Part shown: in pieces, positions 26,322 to 34,474 of the stretch | Layout of the letters: the number at the start of each line of letters is the position of its first letter | How positions within the stretch are numbered: the stretch's first letter is position 1 | Source: Streptococcus sp. k-402 | GTDB taxonomy: Bacteria > Bacillota > Bacilli > Lactobacillales > Streptococcaceae | Length of the DNA stretch: 64,000 bases | NCBI RefSeq assembly: GCF_013277515.1 | Contig: NZ_VMNB01000008.1 | Location: 56,859-120,858, forward strand | Reading direction: 5' to 3' | Translations under genes and position numbers: made by a program | Notes under the pieces: generated by a model | What the model saw: the letters and a program-made list of their open reading frames with translations, nothing else | What the model was told of the DNA's origin: nothing | The model's database searches: none

Positions 26322-26600
26322 ACTTGTCCTCTCATCAGATTTAAATGGTGGAGGTCTAATGAGGTCATTTACTAAACTTTCCTTATATACTTTTTATTAG
26401 TTAAATTTCCTATAGAGATAGTTTTAGAAAAGACCATCATTGACTTACACTAAACAATGAAATGGAAGTCGTGGAACTTAATCCATAAAATTTTTGACCA
26501 AACTTCACAAATTATTTTTCACTGAATACTTCAACGACTTACACTCCAAAAATACTTGATTTAAAATCAAGTGGAGGTACACCCTCACTTGTGTAAGTCA
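26322..26600. repeat. Intergenic region with three GTGTAAGTC copies and a palindrome
   Basis: No gene is seen. The plus strand has GACTTACAC at 26442-26450 and 26536-26544 and the inverted form GTGTAAGTC at 26591-26599 beside the primase stop codon. Between them ACTTGATTT and AAATCAAGT form a perfect nine-base hairpin (about 26553-26571); on the minus strand it is followed by ATTTTTGG and may terminate the primase transcript. The cluster could also be a replication-protein site. Confidence 0.5.
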
Positions 26601-28880
26601 TTAGTTTAGAAAATCGTCGTTATCAGCTTTTAATGATAACCCCATAATAAAATTCCCTTTATTAGTTCGTTTTCGTTCATAACCAGCTTGATTAAGTGCA
26701 GCATAGAAATCAGTTGTACTTCGTGTGTATTCTAAATTTTGAAGGCAATATGCACGATACTTGCTGTACAGTTCTCCTGATTTCTCACTTAATGTTTCTC
26801 CCACTTCACAACTTTCATTGATGAAATGTCCTAACCAGTCATTAGCTTCACGATAAGATTTAACAGAGTTTGTTACTGCTTTTGGAACTGATGTTTTAAA
26901 ATTTGCTTTGATGGCTTTTTCCGCTCCTTCAATAATCCACGATAAAATTGCTGGTCCAGCTTTATCATACAGATAATCCGCAAAATTCTTGATATCTGAA
27001 CGACCAGTAATTTTGGCATTAAATGGAATAACAACCAAACGTCGCCAAGTTCCATCATCGTTCGCTCCAACTTTTGGTAAATGATTCGTATAAAGTACCA
27101 GCGTATGAGATGGAACAAAATGGAATGGATCCTTATACTTCTTTTCTGCTTGAATTTCATCAGTTGAGGTAATTTGCTTCACAACTGCAGTATTCAATCT
27201 CATTCCTTCTGCCATTTCAGAAGCAATAACAAGACGTTTTCCTTTTAACTCAGCCAGTTCTGGACTCACATTTCGTTTATTATTCATTGTTAAAGCATCT
27301 GCAGATAATTTGCCAGAATAGCTTCCAAGTACTCTAGCGATTGTATTCCAAAAGGTTGATTTCCCATTTGCTCCTCCGCCATAAGCAATAATCATATGTT
27401 CTTGATAGACTTTTCCGATTGCTGTCATACCGATGATTTCCTGTACATAATCAATCAACTCCTGGTCATTACAGAAAAAAGTAGCTAAAGTTTCCTTCCA
27501 TAATCCCATACCTTCATCACCTGGAGATACAGTGGTTATCTTAGTGATGTAGTCTTTTGGGTCATGTTCATGATAATCTCTAAGTCCATTTCTTAAGTTG
27601 TAGGTAGCGTTGGGAGTATTGAGCAACATATCGTCCTTATCAAGTTCTGATAAATCAATGGCTAGCATTGGTTTTGCAGTATTATGAGTTGCAGTAATAT
27701 ATCGATAATCTCTTCGCTTCATAACAAACTGATAATAAGCTTTTGAGGAAAGATAAATAGAATGAAGTTTTTGTTGAATCGGTGTTTCAATCACTTTAGT
27801 AAGAGCTTTACCACCTTCACGAACTACTGATTCATCAATTCCGGAGTTAACTAACTCTATAACGGACTTTTCGTATTGTTCAAGAGCATCTGCTAGTTGA
27901 AAGTCCATAAACTCAAGAACCTTTCCTATGGCCAATTGTTTATCTTCTTTCCAATACTGACCATTAAAAGTTAAATAGTCTGTCGCATTTGTATAAGCTA
28001 AAACATCGCCATACTCTCTAGCTAATACTCCAGCTTCTCCGATATCAGAAAAATCATCCGGTTTTAAAGAAGGCCTATTGAAACTATCTGGTGCAATATA
28101 ATCATCTGAAGCTTTAATAGTCCTATTGTAAAATCGAACCGCACTTCCCCAGATTGTGTCTAGTTCAGATTTTTCTAATGGTGGTTCACATCTAGATGCC
28201 TGCTCATCAAAACCACTCCTTGCTTCTTGTGTAACTCCTAATCTTTTAAGAATTTTAGCCGCAAAAACTGACATGGTTGAATTTCGACTTCCCTCAGCGA
28301 TAGGTCTTTTAGGTGTTCTATAAAAGTCAGAATCAAAATCTTCTTCTACTTCTTGTAGTAAATCTTCATCGATAGTCATCCATGAATCATTCCATATAAC
28401 TTTAGCTTTCGGATTACCAAAGAAGAACCTTGCCGCATCTTTTGCATTATCATCAAAAAATTGATACCTATTCGTTAGCTCTTCTTTCATAGCAACATAA
28501 GCTTCCCTATCGTTTGTTTCTTTAATTGGAAAATAAATATGAAACTTTGGACGTGCTATCATTGCACCCTTAGACAACATATGATTTCGGCTAGTAACCA
28601 AAGCAAAGTCATAATCAATAAAGATTTCTTTAATGTTCTCTTCTGTAATCCACTCGTTAGGGTTATCAGTCTTGTCATTATCAATATCCATGACAATAAC
28701 ATCTGATTTTATAAAATTTGAGTTTGAGCGAGTATGATTGATAAACTCTGCACCTACATGATCGTATTGAACTACATTCAATAATGATTTATCATCTGTT
28801 ATTCTGACTTTATTGGGATATACAGTACTTGTTTGGATACCTGTCTTTCCAGAATGACATAACGAAAATTGCATCCGCAA
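26601..28880 (-). CDS. Phage primase-helicase, D5/P4 type
   Basis: A 759-residue replication protein. The N-terminal domain contains VIVMDIDNDKTDNP, an archaeo-eukaryotic-primase-like acidic motif, with ARPKFHIYFP after it. The C-terminal half is an SF3 helicase: IAYGGGANGKSTFWNTI (Walker A), ELKGKRLVIASEMAEG (Walker B region), and LVLYTNHLPKVGANDDGTWR (motif C). A D5_N-type region lies between. It would prime and unwind phage DNA for the family-A polymerase encoded on the opposite strand. It is transcribed divergently from that operon. Confidence 0.93.
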   Translation of the reverse strand: MRMQFSLCHSGKTGIQTSTVYPNKVRITDDKSLLNVVQYDHVGAEFINHTRSNSNFIKSDVIVMDIDNDKTDNPNEWITEENIKEIFIDYDFALVTSRNHMLSKGAMIARPKFHIYFPIKETNDREAYVAMKEELTNRYQFFDDNAKDAARFFFGNPKAKVIWNDSWMTIDEDLLQEVEEDFDSDFYRTPKRPIAEGSRNSTMSVFAAKILKRLGVTQEARSGFDEQASRCEPPLEKSELDTIWGSAVRFYNRTIKASDDYIAPDSFNRPSLKPDDFSDIGEAGVLAREYGDVLAYTNATDYLTFNGQYWKEDKQLAIGKVLEFMDFQLADALEQYEKSVIELVNSGIDESVVREGGKALTKVIETPIQQKLHSIYLSSKAYYQFVMKRRDYRYITATHNTAKPMLAIDLSELDKDDMLLNTPNATYNLRNGLRDYHEHDPKDYITKITTVSPGDEGMGLWKETLATFFCNDQELIDYVQEIIGMTAIGKVYQEHMIIAYGGGANGKSTFWNTIARVLGSYSGKLSADALTMNNKRNVSPELAELKGKRLVIASEMAEGMRLNTAVVKQITSTDEIQAEKKYKDPFHFVPSHTLVLYTNHLPKVGANDDGTWRRLVVIPFNAKITGRSDIKNFADYLYDKAGPAILSWIIEGAEKAIKANFKTSVPKAVTNSVKSYREANDWLGHFINESCEVGETLSEKSGELYSKYRAYCLQNLEYTRSTTDFYAALNQAGYERKRTNKGNFIMGLSLKADNDDFLN

Positions 28881-28930
28881 CTCCTCCTTAATCTGCTAAT
28901 AAATTGAGAGTCTATTTCTCTATCTATCTT

Positions 28931-28960
28931 TATAGGTAAAATTTGCCTGCTATTTTCCGG
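28931..28960 (-). promoter_or_regulatory. CCGGAA-15-TTACCTATA element, primase copy
   Basis: On the minus strand CCGGAA, 15 bp, TTACCTATA, followed by AAGATAG. It lies about 51 bp upstream of the primase start. Two further copies in plus orientation at 29057 and 29132 have identical spacing. Confidence 0.65.
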
Positions 28961-28989
28961 TTCAGAAGAAATTTATTTCAAAAAAAAAT

Positions 28990-29018
28990 ACTCTTCCTTT
29001 ATATGTCAAAGGGAGAGT
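28990..29018. terminator. Bidirectional terminator between divergent replication operons
   Basis: ACTCTTCCTTT, loop of seven, AAAGGGAGAGT makes an eleven-pair stem with one wobble pair. T-rich runs flank it on both strands (TTTTCTTTG on plus, a run of nine T on minus). It sits between the motif copies that face the two operons. Confidence 0.65.
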
Positions 29019-29056
29019 TTTCTTTGTTTTAAATTTTTTATTAATTTTTGAAAAAA

Positions 29057-29086
29057 CCGGAATTCAATCATCTCTTTTTACCTATA
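29057..29086 (+). promoter_or_regulatory. CCGGAA-15-TTACCTATA element, middle copy
   Basis: CCGGAA at 29057-29062, 15 bp, TTACCTATA at 29078-29086. It faces the plus-strand replication operon and is 75 bp before the third copy. Confidence 0.65.
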
Positions 29087-29131
29087 CAGGTGTAAGAATT
29101 AGAAATCGAATAGAAAAATATTTTTTAAAAT

Positions 29132-29161
29132 CCGGAAATTCTAAAATGATTCTTACCTATA
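29132..29161 (+). promoter_or_regulatory. CCGGAA-15-TTACCTATA element, operon-proximal copy
   Basis: CCGGAA at 29132-29137, 15 bp, TTACCTATA at 29153-29161, then AAGATAGGAGG. It abuts the ribosome-binding site of the 44-codon gene, leaving little room for a leader, so this copy may be an operator rather than a promoter. Confidence 0.6.
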
Positions 29162-29179
29162 AAGATAGGAGGATGTGAA

Positions 29180-29314
29180 ATGACAAAAGAACAATTGATT
29201 GAACATGATGAACAATTAGTAGATACACTAACTGCCATCAGTGTTATCTCAAAACAACTAGCCAAAAAAATCAAGGAGGACGAACAAAATGAGCAAAATG
29301 AAACAACTGAATGA
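29180..29314 (+). CDS. Small helical phage protein, first gene of replication operon
   Basis: A 44-residue protein starting MTKEQLIEHDEQLVDTLTAI, acidic and likely a single helix pair. It has a strong TAGGAGG ribosome-binding site and overlaps the next gene by 26 bp. Not recognised. Small openers like this are common before DUF2800/DUF2815 genes in Firmicute phages. Confidence 0.65.
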   Translation: MTKEQLIEHDEQLVDTLTAISVISKQLAKKIKEDEQNEQNETTE

Positions 29315-29606
29315 CTTATTAAATGAGATGAAGGAATCAGCAAAGTGCCAGTTAAGAATTATAGAAGAGTTTCAAGAACTACTGTCTGAGGAAAACACTT
29401 CTTCAAGTCACGAAAAAGTTATGGAAGAACCAAGACATGTTACTCTTGAAGAACTAAGAGGTGCGCTTGCTACAAAAGCTAGTGAAGGATTTAAAGATGA
29501 GATTCGAGCTTTGTTAAAAGCCTATGGTGCTGATTCACTTTCAAAATTAGATCCTAAAAACTACTCAGCTTTAATGGAAGAGGCTGGAGGTATTGGTATT
29601 GACTAA
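29289..29606 (+). CDS. Conserved phage replication-operon protein
   Basis: A 105-residue protein. The N-terminal half is helical and charged; the C-terminal half (TLEELRGALATKASEGFKDE then LLKAYGADSLSKLDP) is a conserved phage module that databases often label, without good reason, as an rRNA biogenesis rrp5-like protein. It resembles a small DNA-handling or recombination accessory. AAGGAGG precedes the ATG. It overlaps the following DUF2800 gene. Confidence 0.7.
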   Translation: MSKMKQLNDLLNEMKESAKCQLRIIEEFQELLSEENTSSSHEKVMEEPRHVTLEELRGALATKASEGFKDEIRALLKAYGADSLSKLDPKNYSALMEEAGGIGID

Positions 29607-30720
29607 TCATGCTGTATTATCCGCTTCTGCTTCTCATCGATGGCTAAATTGTCCACCATCAGTAAGATTAACCGAAAAATTAGAAGATAAGGTTTCAACG
29701 TATGCATTGGAAGGAACAGAAGCCCATGAGTTGTGTGCCTATTTAGTTGAAACTGCACTTGGACGTAAGGCGCGTGATCCTACTGAAAACTTAACTTTCT
29801 ATAACGAGGAAATGCAACATTGCGCAGAAGAATATCGGAACTATGTAGTTGAACAGATAGAAATTGCAAAAACATATTCTAGAGATCCAACCGTTCTTGT
29901 TGAACAGCGACTAGATTTCTCAAAATGGGTTCCAGAAGGTTTTGGAACAGAAGACTGTATTATTGTAGCTGATGGTTTGCTACAAATCATCGATTATAAA
30001 CACGGTCTCGGTGTACTGGTTGATGCTGACCATAACCCCCAAATGATGTGCTATGCTCTAGGTGCTTTAGAAATGTTTGAAGGATTATACAGTTTTGATA
30101 AAGTGACAATGACTATTTTCCAACCACGAAAGAAAAATGTTTCAACATTTGAAATGGACAAAGAAAAACTACTTCACTGGGCTGAAACTGAACTATCTCC
30201 TAAAGCTGAACTAGCTTTCAGAGGTAAAGGAGAAATGAAATCAGGAAAACACTGCCAGTTCTGCAAAATAAAAAGCATTTGCCGCAAACGTGCAGAAGAT
30301 AACCTAGAACTTGCCAAGATGGAATTTGCTGATCCTGCTACTCTTAGTAATAAAGATATATCGGAGATTTTACCAAAAATTGAACTATTGATAACATGGG
30401 CTAACGATGTTAAGAATCATGCTTTAAATCTAGCTACAAATGGCCATACAATCCCAGGTTACAAGCTAGTTGAAGGACGTTCTATTCGAAAATTCTCAGA
30501 TGAAAATAAAGTAATTCAAACAGTAACTGCTGCAGGATTTGACCCCTATGAAAAGAAACTACTAAACATTACCGGGATGACTAAACTGCTTGGAAAACAA
30601 GCCTTTAATGAGCTTCTTGGTAATCTAATTATAAAGCCAAATGGAAAACCTACACTCGTTCCAATTGATGATAATCGTCAAGAAATGAACCTAGCAAAAA
30701 CAGATTTTATAGAGGACTAA
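29599..30720 (+). CDS. DUF2800 phage nuclease-like protein
   Basis: A 373-residue protein matching DUF2800. The opening HAVLSASASHRWLNCPPSVR, the LEGTEAHELCAYL and QIIDYKHGLGV segments, and the C-terminal Cys cluster (CQFCKIKSICRKR) match PD-(D/E)XK, Cas4/RecB-like nucleases with a possible Fe-S or zinc site. The likely start is a TTG at 29599: GGAGG is eight bases before it, whereas a TTG at 29593 is only two bases from GGAGG. It is expected to work in phage replication or recombination with the DUF2815 protein. Confidence 0.88.
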   Translation: MTNHAVLSASASHRWLNCPPSVRLTEKLEDKVSTYALEGTEAHELCAYLVETALGRKARDPTENLTFYNEEMQHCAEEYRNYVVEQIEIAKTYSRDPTVLVEQRLDFSKWVPEGFGTEDCIIVADGLLQIIDYKHGLGVLVDADHNPQMMCYALGALEMFEGLYSFDKVTMTIFQPRKKNVSTFEMDKEKLLHWAETELSPKAELAFRGKGEMKSGKHCQFCKIKSICRKRAEDNLELAKMEFADPATLSNKDISEILPKIELLITWANDVKNHALNLATNGHTIPGYKLVEGRSIRKFSDENKVIQTVTAAGFDPYEKKLLNITGMTKLLGKQAFNELLGNLIIKPNGKPTLVPIDDNRQEMNLAKTDFIED

Positions 30721-30724
30721 ACTT

Positions 30725-31270
30725 ATGACAACAAAAGTTATTACAGGAAAAGATACACGTTTTAGTTATTTAAACGCTAATGAACCAAAAGCTATTAATG
30801 GTGGTAAACCAAAGTATAGCGTGTCACTCATCATTTCAAAAGATGATGTTCAAACTATTGATAAAATTAAAGCAGCAATTGAACAGGCCTACAAAGAAGG
30901 TGAGTCAAAACTGAAAGGAAATGGAAAGTCTGTTCCATCTTTAGAAGTATTGAAAACACCACTACGAGATGGGGACTTGGAACGTCCTGATGATGAAGCT
31001 TATCGCAATGCCTACTTCGTAAATGCGAACTCTCCACATAAACCTGGTATTGTTGATGCTAACCGTCAAGAAATCATTGATACTTCAGAGTTATACTCCG
31101 GTATCTATGGACGTGCCAGCATCTCCTTCTACGCTTTCAATTCAAACGGAAATAAGGGAATTGCTTGCGGTCTTAATAACCTGCAAAAATTGCGAGATGG
31201 TGAGCCTCTGGGAGGTCGTACAAGTGCTGAAGATAACTTCGCTACAGACGATGATGATTTCTTAAACTAA
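30725..31270 (+). CDS. DUF2815 single-stranded-DNA-binding-like protein
   Basis: A 181-residue protein with the DUF2815 pattern: VITGKDTRFSYLNANEPK, PKYSVSLIISKDD, RPDDEAYRNAYFVNANS and SISFYAFNSNGNKGIACGL. Members have an OB-like fold and are thought to be phage single-stranded DNA-binding proteins. The acidic tail ends DDDDFLN, similar to the tips of SSB proteins. GAGG lies nine bases before the ATG. Confidence 0.87.
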   Translation: MTTKVITGKDTRFSYLNANEPKAINGGKPKYSVSLIISKDDVQTIDKIKAAIEQAYKEGESKLKGNGKSVPSLEVLKTPLRDGDLERPDDEAYRNAYFVNANSPHKPGIVDANRQEIIDTSELYSGIYGRASISFYAFNSNGNKGIACGLNNLQKLRDGEPLGGRTSAEDNFATDDDDFLN

Positions 31271-31287
31271 GAAAGGAGAGATGAAAG

Positions 31288-31431
31288 ATGATTTTTTCAA
31301 TTTTTATGACTATCTTAATGGCAGTTTGGCTATTCACTGGACTATATGCTGCATTTATGACAATTCGAGATGATATCCGATCAGAAAAAGAGAGAAAACA
31401 AAAAATGGTGAATGCAAATGACAATAATTGA
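31288..31431 (+). CDS. Small membrane protein in replication operon
   Basis: A 47-residue protein with one hydrophobic helix (IFSIFMTILMAVWLFTGLYA) followed by a basic, charged tail. The reading frame starting ATG ATT TTT is chosen over an ATG seven bases upstream because its hydrophobic pattern and downstream overlap are coherent. Function unknown. It overlaps the next small gene by 14 bp. Confidence 0.6.
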   Translation: MIFSIFMTILMAVWLFTGLYAAFMTIRDDIRSEKERKQKMVNANDNN

Positions 31432-31555
31432 ATTCCTATGGACTGTTGCATCTTGTCTCACAATCGCTTTACTCAGCCATCTTTTATATGTTAGTATTCG
31501 CAATGACATCAGATATGAGAGAGAACGATTCTTTAGTCGCAGAAATAAACACTAA
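31418..31555 (+). CDS. Second small membrane protein in replication operon
   Basis: A 45-residue protein, one hydrophobic helix (IEFLWTVASCLTIALLSHLL) and then a basic tail RNDIRYERERFFSRRNKH. It shares the RDDIR/RNDIR-E-R pattern with the preceding small protein, suggesting they arose by duplication or form a hetero-pair. Ribosome-binding site is weak; translation is probably coupled. Confidence 0.55.
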   Translation: MTIIEFLWTVASCLTIALLSHLLYVSIRNDIRYERERFFSRRNKH

Positions 31556-31560
31556 AACAT

Positions 31561-31587
31561 GGTGGCAGTTCTTTCTGCCACCTTTTT
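31561..31587 (+). terminator. Intrinsic terminator upstream of DNA polymerase gene
   Basis: GGTGGCAG, loop TTCTTT, CTGCCACC, then TTTTT. The perfect eight-pair, GC-rich stem stands 16 bp before the DNA polymerase start codon, so the polymerase is either expressed by read-through or separately. Confidence 0.85.
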
Positions 31588-31602
31588 AAGAAAGGATGAA
31601 TT

Positions 31603-33558
31603 ATGCAAATTAAAGAACTATCAGTAGACATAGAAACTTATTGTGATGTAGACCTACGGAAAACTGGAGTTTATCGATATGCGGAAGATGAATCTTTTGA
31701 AATACTTCTACTAGCAGTATCTATCAATAATGCTCCTGTAATTGTTTATGACATAACTAAGGATGAACTTCCAAATCTCATCCTACAAGCCTTGCTTGAT
31801 GATACTGTCATTAAGTGGGCTTTTAACGCAACATTTGAACGCATTTGCCTGTCTAATTGGATTAAGAAACATTACCCAACATTACTTACTGAGAACTTTT
31901 TATCCCCAAACTCTTGGCGATGTAGCATGATTTGGTCTGCTTACTTGGGATTGCCCTTGTCACTTGAAGGTGTAGGTACGGTTCTTAAACTTCGTGAACA
32001 AAAACTAAAAGTTGGGAGTGAATTAATTCGCTACTTCTGCCTTCCTTGTAAACCCACAAAAGTAAATGGTGGTCGAACACGTAATTATGAAAATCACGCG
32101 CCAGAGAAATGGAAAAATTTCATCGAGTATAATAAACGAGATGTAGAAGTTGAACTAGCAATCAAAAAAAGGTTGCAAAACTTCCCAGTTCCTGACTTTG
32201 TATGGGATGAGTACCATCTTGATCAGAAGATCAATGACTGCGGTATTGGAGTTGATGTTGACTTTGTCCAATCAGCTATCAAAATTGATGCAGAGAGTAA
32301 AGCAAAAATCCAAGAAGAATTGAAAGCTTTAACAGGTCTTGAAAATCCCAACTCTGTTCTACAGATGATTGGTTGGTTACGTGAGCACAATATAGAAACA
32401 GATTCACTAGATAAAAAGACTGTAAATAACCTTTTACATAAAGTTGATGAAAAAACTGCAAGGGTTCTAAAATTACGTCAGCAAGCAGCAAAATCAAGTG
32501 TATCCAAATATCAAGCAATGATGAATTGTGTTTGTAAGGATGGACGAGTAAGAGGAATGTTCCAATTCTATGGAGCAAATCGTACTGGGCGATGGGCTGG
32601 ACGACTGGTACAACTTCAAAACCTACCCCAAAACCACTTAAAAGACATAAATGAAGCAAGATTACTTTTTACAACTGAAGATAGTGATACTGTTAAACTT
32701 CTCTACAATGTTCAAGATACATTGTCACAGCTTATTCGAACATCTTTTATTCCTAGTAAAGATAAGAAATTTATGGTTTGCGACTTTTCTGCTATTGAAG
32801 CTCGTGTTCTATCCCATCTAGCAGGTGAGACGTGGAGAACTAAAGTTTTTAATAAAGGGGAGGACATTTACTGCGCCAGTGCCAGTAAAATGTTCCATGT
32901 CCCAGTAGAGAAACATGGAGTTAATGCACACTTACGTCAAAAGGGAAAGATTGCAGAGTTGGCTCTGGGATATGGTGGTTCTGTAGGTGCTCTTAAAGCA
33001 ATGGGAGCTATTGAGATGGGATTAGCTGAAGAAGAACTACAACCACTTGTTGATTCATGGCGAACAGCCAATCCTAACATTGTCCTTCTGTGGTGGGATA
33101 TCGATAAGACCGTCAAAACTGCTATCAAGGAAGAAACCGAAACGGAAAGTCATGGAATTCTATTCAGTGTTGAAAAAGGAATGTTATTTATTACTCTCCC
33201 ATCTGGACGAAGATTAGCTTATGTGAAACCAAGAATTGGAGAGAATCAATTTGGAGGCGAATCAATAACTTATGAGGGAACCGGTACTGCAAAACGATGG
33301 GAAAGATTAGAAAGTTATGGTCCAAAGTTTGTAGAAAACATCGTTCAAGGAATTAGTCGAGATATCTTAGCTTATTCAATGGAACAACTAAAAGACAAGA
33401 AAATCGTTGGCCATATTCACGATGAGGTTATCATCGAGTGCTTACCAACACAAAAACTGGATGAAATATCTAATCAAATGTCCATTTCTCCAATCTGGAT
33501 GAGAGACATAAATCTACGAGCTGAAGGGTATGAATGTTACTTCTATCAAAAAGACTAA
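31603..33558 (+). CDS. Phage family-A DNA polymerase
   Basis: A 651-residue replicative polymerase. The N-terminal 3'-5' exonuclease domain carries DIETY (Exo I) and a WAFNATFERICL segment. The polymerase domain begins around residue 330; VCDFSAIEARVLSHLAGE (motif A), the RQKGKIAELALGYGGSVGAL region of the fingers (motif B) and HDEVIIE (motif C, catalytic Asp) are intact. It is shorter than cellular Pol I because the 5'-3' exonuclease is absent, as in other Firmicute phages. Works with the primase-helicase. Confidence 0.95.
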   Translation: MQIKELSVDIETYCDVDLRKTGVYRYAEDESFEILLLAVSINNAPVIVYDITKDELPNLILQALLDDTVIKWAFNATFERICLSNWIKKHYPTLLTENFLSPNSWRCSMIWSAYLGLPLSLEGVGTVLKLREQKLKVGSELIRYFCLPCKPTKVNGGRTRNYENHAPEKWKNFIEYNKRDVEVELAIKKRLQNFPVPDFVWDEYHLDQKINDCGIGVDVDFVQSAIKIDAESKAKIQEELKALTGLENPNSVLQMIGWLREHNIETDSLDKKTVNNLLHKVDEKTARVLKLRQQAAKSSVSKYQAMMNCVCKDGRVRGMFQFYGANRTGRWAGRLVQLQNLPQNHLKDINEARLLFTTEDSDTVKLLYNVQDTLSQLIRTSFIPSKDKKFMVCDFSAIEARVLSHLAGETWRTKVFNKGEDIYCASASKMFHVPVEKHGVNAHLRQKGKIAELALGYGGSVGALKAMGAIEMGLAEEELQPLVDSWRTANPNIVLLWWDIDKTVKTAIKEETETESHGILFSVEKGMLFITLPSGRRLAYVKPRIGENQFGGESITYEGTGTAKRWERLESYGPKFVENIVQGISRDILAYSMEQLKDKKIVGHIHDEVIIECLPTQKLDEISNQMSISPIWMRDINLRAEGYECYFYQKD

Positions 33559-33565
33559 AGAAAAC

Positions 33566-33588
33566 CCGCATCCTTAATAGGATAGCGG
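33566..33588. terminator. Bidirectional terminator between polymerase and regulator genes
   Basis: CCGCATCCT, loop TAAT, AGGATAGCGG gives nine base pairs with a single bulged A. It separates the convergent polymerase and regulator genes; a GGGTTTTCTTT tract follows on the minus strand. Confidence 0.7.
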
Positions 33589-33598
33589 ACTTCTTTTA

Positions 33599-34198
33599 TT
33601 ATTGGTTTAATTCTCTATAGACTTCTTTAGCCATTGCTTGTGCTTTCTTAATAGCTTCATAACCTTGAGTCTTTTTCATTCCAAGTTTATTAATAATATC
33701 TTGTTTTGCGATATCCATATTCTCATAAATAAGTCTTAGAATTTGACCATATTTCTTATTTCGACGTTCTACTTCTTCAATTAGTTCACTAATTGTTTCT
33801 AACATCATAATAATCTCTTCGTGAGAGTCTACACCAGTTGGATCGAAACCTACTTCTTCGTTATTAGACATTTTATCCAACATCTCATCTAAAGATAAGT
33901 CATTACCTTTAGTAAAACGATTAAGATACTCGTTAACATCCATATTGAAGATTTTAATGACATTGTCAAAATCCTCAATAAAGACTGGTACAAAACCTAC
34001 AAGTACAGCTTTCCCATAAAACTTAAATGTTTTTAAGTTTTTAGGGTTAATATCTTTGCTCTGTCTCATTTCCTTATCTCTAATTACAAAAGGAGCAAGA
34101 ACTTGATTAAGTGCACAAGGTACATCGTTATATGCCTTTTCACTTTTATAGCGATCTGGAGTGTATTTTGAATTGCGTTGTTGTTCATTAATTGGCAT
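33599..34198 (-). CDS. Putative phage regulator with sigma-like HTH C-terminus
   Basis: A 199-residue protein of unrecognised family. The middle is acidic; the final ~70 residues are helical and end LIYENMDIAKQDIINKLGMK then TQGYEAIKKAQAMAKEV, compatible with a region-4-like helix-turn-helix. It is transcribed against the replication operon and divergently from the ABC-3C operon. It could be a transcription activator or a replication regulator. A hairpin lies just upstream of its ribosome-binding region. It is not a CI-type repressor by sequence. Confidence 0.6.
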   Translation of the reverse strand: MPINEQQRNSKYTPDRYKSEKAYNDVPCALNQVLAPFVIRDKEMRQSKDINPKNLKTFKFYGKAVLVGFVPVFIEDFDNVIKIFNMDVNEYLNRFTKGNDLSLDEMLDKMSNNEEVGFDPTGVDSHEEIIMMLETISELIEEVERRNKKYGQILRLIYENMDIAKQDIINKLGMKKTQGYEAIKKAQAMAKEVYRELNQ

Positions 34199-34209
34199 GT
34201 CTTGTCACC

Positions 34210-34233
34210 TATTCCTTCGTTCACAAAGGAATA
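34210..34233 (-). promoter_or_regulatory. Hairpin next to the regulator ribosome-binding site
   Basis: TATTCCTT, eight-base loop, AAGGAATA forms a perfect eight-pair stem. On the minus strand it ends directly before GGTGA and the ATG at 34198, where it could limit ribosome access. Confidence 0.5.
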
Positions 34234-34325
34234 ACTCATGCCAAAAAAACTATTAAATTTTATTTCTGACCACATCAGCATTTCCTTTGCTAAATCATGG
34301 TCAGTCGACTTCACAGACTGAACTG

Positions 34326-34406
34326 CTATTCACAACTTCCACCTTTGAAGTCAGAGGCCGTGATCAAGGGCAAGGTTTCGGTTGGATAGTAACTTTGTAA
34401 ACGCAC
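34326..34406 (-). CDS. Possible very small protein (26 codons)
   Basis: An open frame with GTG start, product beginning MRLQSYYPTETLPLITASDF and ending KGGSCE. The composition looks protein-like (YYPTETLP then DFKGG) but there is no clear ribosome-binding site, and the frame overlaps no known gene. It may be a leader peptide or a decayed remnant. Reported because it lies in an otherwise empty 370-base region. Confidence 0.25.
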   Translation of the reverse strand: MRLQSYYPTETLPLITASDFKGGSCE

Positions 34407-34417
34407 TCATTATAAAA

Positions 34418-34445
34418 TTACAAAACCTTATTTTTCTGATATAAT
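34418..34445 (+). promoter_or_regulatory. Promoter of the ABC-3C operon
   Basis: TTACAA (34418-34423) and TATAAT (34440-34445), spacer 16 bp. It is followed by a leader of about 120 bases with a hairpin and then a strong AAGGAGGTGAT ribosome-binding site. Confidence 0.7.
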
Positions 34446-34474
34446 TATTAGTAAATAAATCTATATCTAGGGAG

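Noticed and set aside
29125..29343. Minus-strand frame across the start of the replication operon
   Set aside because: It is antisense to a gene with a strong ribosome-binding site and has a serine-cysteine-rich composition typical of a shadow frame.
34084..34314. Minus-strand open frame of 76 codons overlapping the 199-residue regulator gene
   Set aside because: It has no ribosome-binding site, overlaps the start of a better-supported gene in another frame and ends in low-complexity leucines.
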